Positions 8,201 to 14,090 of a stretch of 14,090 nucleotides of DNA are shown here, piece by piece. The position numbers and the translations under genes are program-made. Origin of the DNA: Pinguiococcus pyrenoidosus (Eukaryota; Sar; Pinguiophyceae; Pinguiochrysidales; Pinguiochrysidaceae); the NCBI GenBank assembly GCA_019677205.1, contig JAAMXY010001805.1, forward strand, positions 1 to 14,090. Reading direction: 5' to 3'. Numbering within the stretch: the first letter of the stretch is position 1; each line of letters begins with the position of its first letter. The notes below the pieces were generated by a model that was not told the DNA's origin, searched no databases, and saw nothing but the letters and a program-made list of their open reading frames with translations.

Positions 8201-10197
8201 CCATAGTTGGTGTTCGACCGCTTGAAATCTGCGAGCGTCATTCGCCGCTCGGGCTTGATGTTCGGGTTGTGGAGGTCCGTGTTGAGCATGATGATCGAGA
8301 ACGACAGCAGGTAGGGCACGTCGGGCGTCGCGAAGAGGCCTTGCGACCCCTCCTCACAGCTGGCGTACGCCTCTTTGGCGAAGGCCTCGAGCACCCGGTC
8401 GATCTCCTGGGCTTCGTGGGGCAGGCGGAAGGCTGCCAAGAACATTCGCAGGCTCGGAAGGATCGACTGGCCGGAGAAGTCGAACGACTTCACGAAGCTT
8501 TCCAGCGTCGCGGCGTGGAAGGCCACGGTATCGGCGACGTGGGCTGCACGCCCAGTCTCGTCGACCTCCACGGTGCCCATCTTCCCCAGGTACTCTCCAA
8601 CGGCCACCTTGTCGAGGCCTGGCGCGCTTCGCAGGAAAAGCGCCACCGCCTCGGGCGTCAAGGGCTTCGGCAGCAGCTGCCGTCCTTGCAGATAGTCCAG
8701 ACCGAGACGCGGCTTCTTGTGGAAGATGGCCGCCCCGCGCCCCAGCTCCGCCTTCCTCGTTCGCAGCGTCCAAAAGTTGGGGAGCGCCGGCGAAGCAGCG
8801 CCGGCGGCGGGAACCTCCCACGGCAGCAGCGCTGCGTGCTGCTGCTCGCGTTCGGGCTCGGCCTGCGCCGATTGGCTGTCGAGGCCGGCCGTGAGCCCTT
8901 TGACGCCGTTGAGAAGCGCCCGCAGACACAGAACTTGCAGGGCTGCCGCGTTCGACCGCTGATGCGCGTCCAAGATCACGCCGACCAGCGTGCGCACGAG
9001 CGGGCCGCAGATGTCCGATCTCTTCACGTCGCAGTCGTAGTTGATGAGCACATCCGGGAGGAAGTGCGGATCGGACATGAGGTCGCCCAGCACCTCGATG
9101 ATGATCTCCTGCTCGAGGACCTGGTATCCCGAGGGAAGCGCGACCGGCTCGAGCGTCTCTTCCGCCGCCACGGGTTGCCGCAGGGCCTCGTCCAGCTGGT
9201 GGAGCACGCGCAGAAAGGTGCTGTTCAGCAGCGCCTCGAACTGGATCTTCAGGGAGAAGCGCAGGTGCCGCCACAGCGTGGCGATGACCCCGAGCGCCTC
9301 GGACAGGATCTCCACGGGCAGGCCACCCTCCGTCATGACCAGCAGCGCCCTGGATAGGTCGTCATGGACCAGCGCAACGATCGAATGGACCTGGCCGAGC
9401 GCGGGGCCGCTGATGTCGATGATCTGGCGCAGAAGGCGCAGGCACAGAAGCCGGAGGTTCTCGTTGTTCGCCTTGGCAGAGCGGTTGTCGGAGGGCGGCG
9501 TCAGAAGCAGCTGGGAGCAGAGGAACCCAAAGACTTTCACGAGGCACGGCAGGCCATGGCTCCGGTCGTGCGCGGTCGTATCGTCGCCATCGTCGGCAGC
9601 CAGCATGCTCGGCAGGCCGTGAAACAGGTAGCAAAGGATGTCCTCCAGGGCCGTCTCCGCGATGTGGTTCAGCATCGGCGAGTGAACCGCGAGGTTTCGG
9701 TTCACAAAGCACGTCTGCAGGGCGTCCCAGACAGCCTCGTCTCCCACGTACTGGCCCAGCGGCCCTCGGATGCAGCACACCAGCACGTCCATGAGCTCCG
9801 CCAGCACCACTTCATCGAGCTGCGCATCCGTCTGCTCAAAGCGGCACGCTGCGACCGCTTCGATCACCTCGTTGGCGGCATCTGGCGCGTGCACCAGATG
9901 CGACGCCAGAGCTCCCCGCTGCAGCAAGCTCTTGATGGCCCGCAGCGCAGCCAGGGTGAATGGGCCGCTAGCCTGCGGGGACCGCACCACCACGAGGAGA
10001 GGCGCGACGATGTCGAGGGCGCTGAAGCCGCTGAGGTCCTCATAGGGATGCGCCGCGACCTTCTCTCGACAGCGCTTGAGAGCGTCGATCAGCGGCCTCT
10101 CGATGTCGGGCAAATCCAGCCGATCGGACGCCCAGATGATGTTGTGCCGCAGCGCGACGATCACACTTCGGATCTCGTGCACCACAAAAGTGCGCAT
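5212..10197 (-). CDS. GBF1/GNOM-type Sec7 guanine nucleotide exchange factor for Arf GTPases
   Basis: One uninterrupted 1661-residue frame. Large Sec7 Arf-GEFs load GTP on Arf at the Golgi and so recruit COPI or other coats. The N-terminus (HEIRSVIVALRHNIIWAS) matches the start of the GBF1/GNOM DCB domain. The HUS signature N-Y-D-C-D is at 386-390. The Sec7 domain spans about 490-682, with the catalytic Glu at 595 in FRLPHEAQEID and the second motif SFSIIMLNTDLHNPN around 632-646. HDS domains follow; the segment near GDQMRASWRPAFRLL fits HDS1. From about 1440 the tail is disordered and acidic, with a Gln/Glu/Pro/Ala repeat at 1504-1542 and a DDDADEV end. Length lies between GNOM and human GBF1. 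Oddities are His instead of Gly before EAQ and extra residues after the second motif. It is head to head with UBAC2. GBF1 type is preferred over BIG from the N-terminus. Confidence 0.93.
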   Translation of the reverse strand: MRTFVVHEIRSVIVALRHNIIWASDRLDLPDIERPLIDALKRCREKVAAHPYEDLSGFSALDIVAPLLVVVRSPQASGPFTLAALRAIKSLLQRGALASHLVHAPDAANEVIEAVAACRFEQTDAQLDEVVLAELMDVLVCCIRGPLGQYVGDEAVWDALQTCFVNRNLAVHSPMLNHIAETALEDILCYLFHGLPSMLAADDGDDTTAHDRSHGLPCLVKVFGFLCSQLLLTPPSDNRSAKANNENLRLLCLRLLRQIIDISGPALGQVHSIVALVHDDLSRALLVMTEGGLPVEILSEALGVIATLWRHLRFSLKIQFEALLNSTFLRVLHQLDEALRQPVAAEETLEPVALPSGYQVLEQEIIIEVLGDLMSDPHFLPDVLINYDCDVKRSDICGPLVRTLVGVILDAHQRSNAAALQVLCLRALLNGVKGLTAGLDSQSAQAEPEREQQHAALLPWEVPAAGAASPALPNFWTLRTRKAELGRGAAIFHKKPRLGLDYLQGRQLLPKPLTPEAVALFLRSAPGLDKVAVGEYLGKMGTVEVDETGRAAHVADTVAFHAATLESFVKSFDFSGQSILPSLRMFLAAFRLPHEAQEIDRVLEAFAKEAYASCEEGSQGLFATPDVPYLLSFSIIMLNTDLHNPNIKPERRMTLADFKRSNTNYGQEISQGKDLPSELLEEIYKAIQEDQIITSDDDGPAGAITRDRWRDLMRQSAADPSLCNMTMHRSERNSFMTGSALLGHTRTHLIHILWFPVFAAATGTLTDRQVCRHLRTAAAAGAASEKAEETEGADEANEDGVHAASATALGYAVDMTLSLAKWAASEQETHIIDSIVTTLVGVTGLVKSPSGHGPHLNTEEGAAEELAPIRKFLSNPAAQMACVTVFGIMHRLGDQMRASWRPAFRLLFVLRDFLVLPKALLKESDPDLLPLQLREAFNARILALQAKRIGHMERSGSPGFFSGITGLLFGADLAGESGYHAYESLWNDTIDNEHVVALEGTPSLDAPATAKNLRLACRHVLSGCGIEELVPMTRYLGTEALLSFVRALVHAVQASVVSVEGEPDSDRSAGGRAPDTNEIGDIVCPWEGAKADDPLAAELAESAREAFRLLRSATGMVRLPHLSRPSLALAEVLLAEVVLRNRDRAVAVWLVISEHYKYRTHCARDLSFGVEKAFTGLLRIIYRLVSRDVLVNEALYNFAWVMAPHADSRVAAGLVDHTASALWMTVSTNVAALATISAGTWRVVFELLRSCVSATPHAAIRAYECLCALVKEAKLKDKVPIGVLGAITAFADSTVVDEKLLLGAVELLETKYGMLSERFHDLLESRRDVGQTPSFSAELCAGEWLPLLQATAVFCRHRSDSIRGHAVQLLAQILLDPRMEGVQSAYMITAFKDVVIPVYQYQRAVDAPAAPATDELPEEAEYEIVEMPDSKSKTELPTDFSGASAEIVVMSATLECFQRYGAALQQHPDFGALSLEMEVLRNRAPSAKVVDAGAASSAPKDEVEQPEQQEQQEQQEQPEQQEKPAQPAQQEQPAQPAQPAQPEIAVASELMKGSKDLPETDAPEKDAEEVEAVEGPEKVEGVPGAEVKVLDVVNAAGEEGAESNAVGVQSEAQADEPSAVPLSSASEDAKEAEEGRTPQGDGVNETVNVDTENTDDDADEV
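5572..5688 (-). repeat. 9-bp coding tandem repeat in the Arf-GEF tail
   Basis: Thirteen 9-bp units encode residues 1504-1542 as a series of three-residue units of the form (E/A)-(Q/K)-(P/Q). The EQQ and EQP units are grouped at the N-terminal side and AQP at the C-terminal side. The sequence keeps frame and lies in the disordered acidic tail, so copy number can change without shifting the frame. Such tracts often vary between strains. Confidence 0.88.
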
Positions 10198-11006
10198 TTC
10201 GTGCTATTCTCGCTGAAGTTTCTGAGATCTGCTGCAGCGCAAAGCTCCTCGTGGAGTCCAGCGAGCTTGAGAGTTGGGCCTTTCCCCTACTTTGGCGTTC
10301 AAAGACTGCCAACTACGCCCCTCTCCGCGGAGAGAAACGCCGCCTTCGAGTGAACTTGCAATGCTCAAGCGAGAGAATCAACCGCAAGCTTCCTCAATCA
10401 CGCCTCCCAAGTATTGCCGGACTTCTTCGCGGGGAATTCCGAGAAAATGCGCCCAATGCGGCCGAAGGAGGCGCTTTGACGCCGAAGTTCAGTGGTGCGC
10501 GAAAAGGAATCCGGCGCAAACCGACGAATTTCCGCGCTTCGTCGCCGCCAAACTAGCTCAGCTGCGCCTCCATGAGTAGCCCGGAGCTAACGGTGCGAAC
10601 GACGCGCGGCGTAGACTTCGGATGCGGCGCAGATGACGCGCGCGTTTCCCGAACCTCTGCGAAAAGACGTGAAAGCCTTCTCGTGCAGCGGACGAGTGAT
10701 GAAAACAAGACGTTCCAGCCACGGGATTGGGTGGATCGGGCAGAACGTATTCAAAATTCAGAGCTTCCGCACGTTCATTGGGCATTGTGAGAACTCCAGG
10801 CTAGCGATGCCAATCGCCCGCATAGGGCGGCAAGACAAGACAGGAGACTCGCGCCCGCATGTGCGTCCAAAGGGTTCGAGTTTCGAGTTCTGCTCAAGGC
10901 AGCGGCTTATCCAGCCATGCCACAGCTTCCGCAAGGCCGTTTCCGCAGAAACCCAGAGAGCGCCGCAGGACGAGTCGTCGAGAGACGCCTCACTCCCACG
11001 CTCAAA
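10198..11006. promoter_or_regulatory. Divergent promoter region, Arf-GEF and UBAC2
   Basis: At 809 bases this is the longest non-coding spacer in the window. It separates two outward ATGs. CCAAT or ATTGG motifs lie at 10453-10457, 10726-10730, 10777-10781 and 10810-10814, the last three within 90 bases and about 190-280 bases before the UBAC2 start. No ER stress element (CCAAT, nine bases, CCACG) was found at any of these. Open frames across the region have no recognisable product. A small RNA gene cannot be excluded by eye. Confidence 0.5.
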
Positions 11007-11951
11007 ATGAGCCTGTCCGGCTTCTTCAACGCGCCCGTGTCCAAGGGACTGCTGCTCATCACCGTGGGCTCCACCGTGTTCGCGCACTTCACGAACATGG
11101 CGCCGCGGTCCTTTCAGCTGAGCCTCTCCGGGCTGTCCAGCGGCCAGCTGTGGCGCTTCGTGACCTCTCAGCTGGCCTTTGGCTCCGCCGGAGAGCTGAT
11201 CGTGGGGCTGATGCTCAGCTACATGGCGCGCACGTTTGAGCGCCAGCTGGGCTCGCGCAAGTTCGGCGCTTTTGTGTTGCTGAGCGGCGCCATCGGCGTG
11301 TCTCTCCAGACGGCGGCCGTGTTGCAGTTCAGCGCGCTTCGCAAAGTGAGCCCCGGGCCCTACAGCGTGATCTTCGCGCTCATGGTGCTGTACTACGCGG
11401 GCACGCCCAAGCTGCAGCCGCGGCTGCTGGGCGGCTTCGGCCTGGACTTCAGCGAGAAGAGCCTCACGTATCTGCTGGCGGCGCAGCTCATGTTCAGCGG
11501 CGGCCTGGAGTCCGTGGTCCCCAGCGTCAGCGGCATTCTGGCCGGCTGCGCGTATCGCAGCGACACCCTGGGCCTGAACAAGCTCTGCATCCCGGAGGCG
11601 GTCGTGCGGATCATGAGCCCGCTCAAGGTGGTGTTCGGCTCCACGCGGCCGGTGAACCTGCCGGGCGACTCGCACTTCGGCGGCTTCACGCGCGGGAGAC
11701 ATGGGATGGGCGGGCGCAGCGAGGGCACCAACTCCGGGCGCGAGCAGCTCATCGGCGGACCCTACGGGGGCTACGGCGGCAGGCCGGTCATGCGACGAAC
11801 GCCGCCGCCGCCGCCGCCGCCCCCGCCGTCGGAGGAAGACGTGGAGATGATTGTGGGCATGGGATTCGAGAGGGAAGCTGCGGTCCGCGCGCTCGCGCAG
11901 CACAACAACAGCGTGGAGCGAGCGATCAACTCGCTGCTGGGAAACCAGTAG
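11007..11951 (+). CDS. UBAC2: UBAC2-like rhomboid pseudoprotease with UBA domain
   Basis: Encodes 314 residues from the ATG at 11007. An upstream in-frame ATG at 10917 would add 30 basic residues, but animal UBAC2 also begins just before a KAPLSKSLLL-like stretch, matched here by NAPVSKGLLLITV. The first about 200 residues hold five or so hydrophobic segments of the Derlin/rhomboid type, including the W-R segment (LWRFVTSQLAFG) and the conserved FERQLGSRKFGAF. No Gly-x-Ser catalytic motif or partner His is evident, as expected for a pseudoprotease. A Gly/Arg-rich linker and a run of nine prolines precede a C-terminal UBA domain (275-314, with the M-G-F loop). In animals UBAC2 sits in the ER membrane, binds ubiquitin and works in ER-associated degradation and in retention of UBXD8. 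The same role is inferred. It shares a divergent spacer with the Arf-GEF gene. Confidence 0.9.
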   Translation: MSLSGFFNAPVSKGLLLITVGSTVFAHFTNMAPRSFQLSLSGLSSGQLWRFVTSQLAFGSAGELIVGLMLSYMARTFERQLGSRKFGAFVLLSGAIGVSLQTAAVLQFSALRKVSPGPYSVIFALMVLYYAGTPKLQPRLLGGFGLDFSEKSLTYLLAAQLMFSGGLESVVPSVSGILAGCAYRSDTLGLNKLCIPEAVVRIMSPLKVVFGSTRPVNLPGDSHFGGFTRGRHGMGGRSEGTNSGREQLIGGPYGGYGGRPVMRRTPPPPPPPPPSEEDVEMIVGMGFEREAAVRALAQHNNSVERAINSLLGNQ

Positions 11952-12309
11952 GGCCCTGGAAAGGGACCGTGCAGTCGGATCGAGCTGTCGCGTCGTATGG
12001 TCATGGTGATGGCGAGAATGGACAAGGAGAGGAGGACACAAGAAGCCCACGACAGCGGACGAAGTAGGTGGGCAGTAGCGCCCCGATGTAAGGATGGATC
12101 TTGGTTGGCAAAGAGCCTCGGGCCATTCCACAGTGGAGCCTCGAGCCATTCCACAGTGGAGCCTCGAGCCATTCCACAGTGGAGCCTCGGGCCATTCCAC
12201 AGTGGAGCCTCGAGCCATTCCACAGTGGAGCCTCGAGCCATTCCACAGTGGAGCCTCGAGCCATCCCGAGCCTCGAGCTATCCCACAGTGTCACATGCAC
12301 ATCTCACCG
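11952..12309. other. Tail-to-tail spacer between UBAC2 and IFT38
   Basis: These 358 bases hold the 3' ends of two facing genes and no convincing gene. About half (12113-12290) is a 23-bp minisatellite. The array ends only 19 bases before the IFT38 stop codon, so it must lie in the IFT38 3' UTR and probably also in that of UBAC2. No clear AATAAA was seen. Confidence 0.6.
12113..12290. repeat. 23-bp minisatellite
   Basis: Six consecutive 23-bp units (12113-12250) are identical except for one G/A position. A 17-base truncated unit (12251-12267) and a full variant unit with two changes (12268-12290) follow. Each unit begins GAGCCTCG(A/G)GCC and ends CCACAGTG, so unit joins create TCCACAGTGGA, an 11-base palindrome with a central A, while the A-type units contain the palindrome CTCGAG. 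The variable base reads G-A-A-G-A-A-A-A along the array, suggesting duplication of a three-unit (69-bp) block. There are no unique spacers, so it is not a CRISPR array. Confidence 0.95.
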
Positions 12310-13560
12310 CTAGAAGTTGTCGTCATCATCAGTCTCGTCCCCGCCATAGTACGGCGCCGCGTCCTCGTCGTTGCTGACGATGCTCCCGTCGTCATCAAGA
12401 TTCGAGTCGGACTTGCTGCCTATCTCGGCATCGGAGTCCTCCATCGAGTCGTCGCGCGAGTCCTGGCTGAGAGCGGGGGACGCGTCTTCGCTATTCTCCG
12501 TGTCCTCTCCGACGCTGTTGTCGTCTCCCGCCATGCGCCCGCTCCTCGCGGCCCTGGCACCTGCTCCGGTCAGCTCCGTCGCGTCCACGATGATGTCCTT
12601 TGCGTCCTTCTCGCCGCGCAGCATCGCGTCCTCGGCCGCACGGATCCTGTCAGCCCATTTCCGTCTCCGCCGCTCGCTCTCCAGCGCCCGCTCTCTCTCG
12701 ACCTTGGCGTAGTCGTCCAGCTCGTGCTCGAGGTACTCCAGGTTGCGGAAGCGGTGGATGTACGCTTCATACTGCTGCTGCAGCTCCTCGGCCAGACGGT
12801 CGTACTCATCCATGAACGCAGGACGCACCGTCTGCAGCGACTTGAGACGCTTCTCCTGGCGCTCCAAATCCTGCGTCCGCTTCTTGATCTTGGACGCCAG
12901 CGCCTTCTCGTCCAGCTGGAGATCCTCGAACTGCTTCCGCATGGCCTCCAGGTTCTCTCGCGCGCCCTCCAGCAGCTCTCGCAGGCTGCTCTCGATGAAG
13001 CGGTGCTCCGCACTGCCGCTGCTGGCGCTGCCCAGCTTGTCCAGGAAGCGCACGGCCTGGAGCCGCTCACGGCGCACCTGCCGCTCCGAAGCGAGCAGAT
13101 CATGCAGTCGGGCTCCTCGACTCAAGAGGTCGCTGCTCAGCTCTCGAGAGAGCTTCACGTCGTCGGGAATCCGACTGACTTCGCCCCTGGACACCTCCGG
13201 CGGAGCTTCAGTGGCGTCGCTCTGCTCTCTCGCGCGCGCCGCCTGGTGCAGCATTCTGGCCAGTTTGAGCAGCTCTTTCACCGCGTGCCCATCCGCCGCA
13301 TACAGCTTCTTGGCGTTGAGCATGACTTGCGCTTTGGTGTGCAGCTGGTGGGTTATCATGGTCAGGAACTCCACGCGGTCGTCTTCGCTCTCGATGCTGT
13401 CCGAGATGGCCACGCTGGGGTCGTAGCGCCTCACCATCCAGTACAGCACATCGGCCACCAGCTCGAAGTTGGGCGTGCGGAAATTCTCCAGCGACACCAG
13501 GCGCTGGTACCCCAGGCTGCGCAGGATCTCCGCAAAGTCTCGAAGATCTCGGAATGACAT
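12310..13560 (-). CDS. CLUAP1: IFT38/CLUAP1, intraflagellar transport complex B subunit
   Basis: A complete intronless 416-residue protein, almost the same length as human CLUAP1 (413). It is a peripheral subunit of the IFT-B train that carries tubulin and membrane cargo along the axoneme, and it binds IFT20, IFT57 and IFT80 through its calponin-homology-like N-terminus and coiled coil. The start MSFRDLRDFAEILRSLGY and the following ENFRTPNFELVADVL match the family start nearly residue for residue. Other family blocks are KLYAADGHAVKELLKLA (near 85-101) and RPAFMDEYDRLAEELQQQY in the long coiled coil (about 160-310). The tail after about 330 is acidic and ends DDDDNF, like the DNDF end of the human protein. 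Its presence implies that the organism builds cilia or flagella. It faces UBAC2 tail to tail and diverges from the possible gene at 14018. Confidence 0.96.
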   Translation of the reverse strand: MSFRDLRDFAEILRSLGYQRLVSLENFRTPNFELVADVLYWMVRRYDPSVAISDSIESEDDRVEFLTMITHQLHTKAQVMLNAKKLYAADGHAVKELLKLARMLHQAARAREQSDATEAPPEVSRGEVSRIPDDVKLSRELSSDLLSRGARLHDLLASERQVRRERLQAVRFLDKLGSASSGSAEHRFIESSLRELLEGARENLEAMRKQFEDLQLDEKALASKIKKRTQDLERQEKRLKSLQTVRPAFMDEYDRLAEELQQQYEAYIHRFRNLEYLEHELDDYAKVERERALESERRRRKWADRIRAAEDAMLRGEKDAKDIIVDATELTGAGARAARSGRMAGDDNSVGEDTENSEDASPALSQDSRDDSMEDSDAEIGSKSDSNLDDDGSIVSNDEDAAPYYGGDETDDDDNF

Positions 13561-14017
13561 GGCGCGTTGCGCAACTCACCGAGCGTGTCGTCAGCCTTTT
13601 TTCCTTCTCCTTTGGGATTGTCACGTAGTGACGTAGAGATGCAAGATGCGGCGCATAGCTTGTCTTGTTTCGGCTGTACGAAAGAGAGAGGAGAGGGGAG
13701 AGAGGCGCGCGGCGCTCCCGACGCGGATTCGAAACTTCCCGGAAGCCATGCTTGCTGGGTACTTTTGTACTCGATCGAACGCAGTGTACAGCAGCTCTCG
13801 CCATAGCTAAAACCTATTCTTGTTATAAAAATTATCCAAAACACGATCAAAAAAAACATCGAAATAGTTTTGTGCTTTTTTCGTCCACACTGTACTGTAC
13901 TCCTGTACTGCCTCTGAAGTCTTCTATCGATACTGACCAAACCCTCCTCGTCCGGAGATGCGCCCGCATGCATCGGATCTTGTCCGTCGGGAGCGCCACA
14001 AAAGTGGCACTTCAACA
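13561..14017. promoter_or_regulatory. Upstream region of IFT38, probably a divergent promoter
   Basis: These 457 bases contain no convincing gene. The stretch 13801-13870 is AT-rich, with TATAAAA at 13824-13830 on the + strand and A runs after it. TATAAAA is 194 bases before the ATG at 14018 and in the wrong orientation for IFT38. A short cluster of GTACTGTACT-like repeats lies near 13891-13910. No X-box-like (RFX) pair, known upstream of ciliary genes in animals, was recognised. Confidence 0.4.
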
Positions 14018-14090
14018 ATGCACCACTCTCCCCTCTCCCGCGCACTCCTTCTCGTTTCTATTTTCATCATCGCGGAGCATCCAGATGCTG
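14018..14090 (+). CDS. Possible 5' end of a gene with an N-terminal signal peptide (partial)
   Basis: The ATG at 14018 (context CAACAATGC) opens a frame that runs to the window edge with no stop. Its 24 residues read as a typical signal sequence: a short basic n-region (MHHSPLSR), a hydrophobic core (ALLLVSIFIIA), then polar residues. This would continue the strand alternation seen across the window. It is too short to assign a function. Chance hydrophobic translation of a pyrimidine-rich stretch is a real alternative, because C/T-rich DNA naturally encodes Leu, Ser, Phe and Pro. Confidence 0.4.
   Translation, partial: MHHSPLSRALLLVSIFIIAEHPDA

Noticed and set aside
7708-9357. A 549-codon open frame on the plus strand inside the Arf-GEF gene
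   Set aside because: It lies antisense to the conserved Sec7 and HUS regions. Its product is a Gln/Arg/His/Leu-rich shadow with no motif.
515-10504. E2F-like TTTSSCGC sites at 515-522, 3567-3574 and 10497-10504, all in spacers
   Set aside because: In 14 kb of GC-rich DNA a few such 8-mers are expected by chance, so three are not evidence of cell-cycle control.
10871-10885. A tRNA B-box-like GGTTCGAG
   Set aside because: No A box, anticodon arm or acceptor stem pairing could be found around it.
10917-11006. An upstream in-frame start for UBAC2
   Set aside because: The 30 added residues are basic and unlike the family, which begins just before the first hydrophobic segment, as from 11007.
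10758-12218. A 486-codon minus-strand frame starting in the minisatellite and running opposite UBAC2
   Set aside because: Its N-terminus is translated minisatellite and the rest is antisense to clear UBAC2 coding sequence. There is no independent support.
12113-12290. A CRISPR-like array
   Set aside because: Units are directly adjacent with no unique spacers, and the host is eukaryotic. It is a minisatellite.
13431-14045. A 204-codon minus-strand frame upstream of and overlapping the start of IFT38, with a short hydrophobic stretch
   Set aside because: It overlaps conserved IFT38 residues in another frame, mixes AT-rich spacer with coding shadow, and contains no domain. The hydrophobic piece comes from the AT-rich spacer.

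Overview
The window is nuclear DNA of a eukaryote, most likely a flagellated alga with a plastid of secondary red-algal origin (an ochrophyte, cryptophyte or haptophyte relative). Four things point there. Three genes carry short GT-AG introns (90 to 160 nt) with pyrimidine-rich 3' ends. The products are eukaryote-specific: DENR, a GBF1/GNOM-type Sec7 Arf-GEF, UBAC2 and IFT38/CLUAP1. IFT38 implies a cilium or flagellum. One protein (3889-4843) starts with a signal peptide followed at once by a basic transit-like stretch beginning Phe-Ala-Pro, the bipartite plastid address of complex red plastids. Coding regions are GC-rich with GC-biased third positions, which leaves many long but meaningless open frames in other frames. 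The exact lineage cannot be fixed from sequence reading alone.

Layout from left to right: a possible 3' end of an upstream + gene (2-121, weak); a promoter region with an AT-rich block, a 9-bp inverted repeat and three inverted CCAAT boxes; a two-exon gene of unknown function with armadillo-like repeats (681-2146, +); a tail-to-tail spacer with a hairpin and a 7-bp tandem array; DENR in two exons (2718-3524, -); a divergent spacer; a two-exon plastid TPR protein (3889-4843, +); a tail-to-tail spacer; an intronless 1661-residue Sec7 Arf-GEF (5212-10197, -); an 809-bp divergent spacer; a UBAC2-like rhomboid pseudoprotease with a UBA domain (11007-11951, +); a tail-to-tail spacer almost filled by a 23-bp minisatellite; IFT38/CLUAP1 (12310-13560, -); a divergent spacer; and the possible first exon of a secreted or targeted protein running off the right edge (14018-14090, +).

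From the gene at 681 onward every neighbour lies on the opposite strand, so promoters are shared or abutting at head-to-head junctions and 3' ends face each other at tail-to-tail junctions. The Arf-GEF and UBAC2 genes are head to head and both act in the early secretory pathway (Golgi/COPI coat recruitment and ER quality control). Otherwise the genes belong to unrelated processes: translation re-initiation, plastid function, membrane traffic, ER-associated degradation and intraflagellar transport. I see no operon, CRISPR array, transposon, rRNA or tRNA. The most useful things here are the three reconstructed introns, the tandem arrays at tail-to-tail junctions, the unusual Sec7 active-site loop, and the unrecognised armadillo protein.
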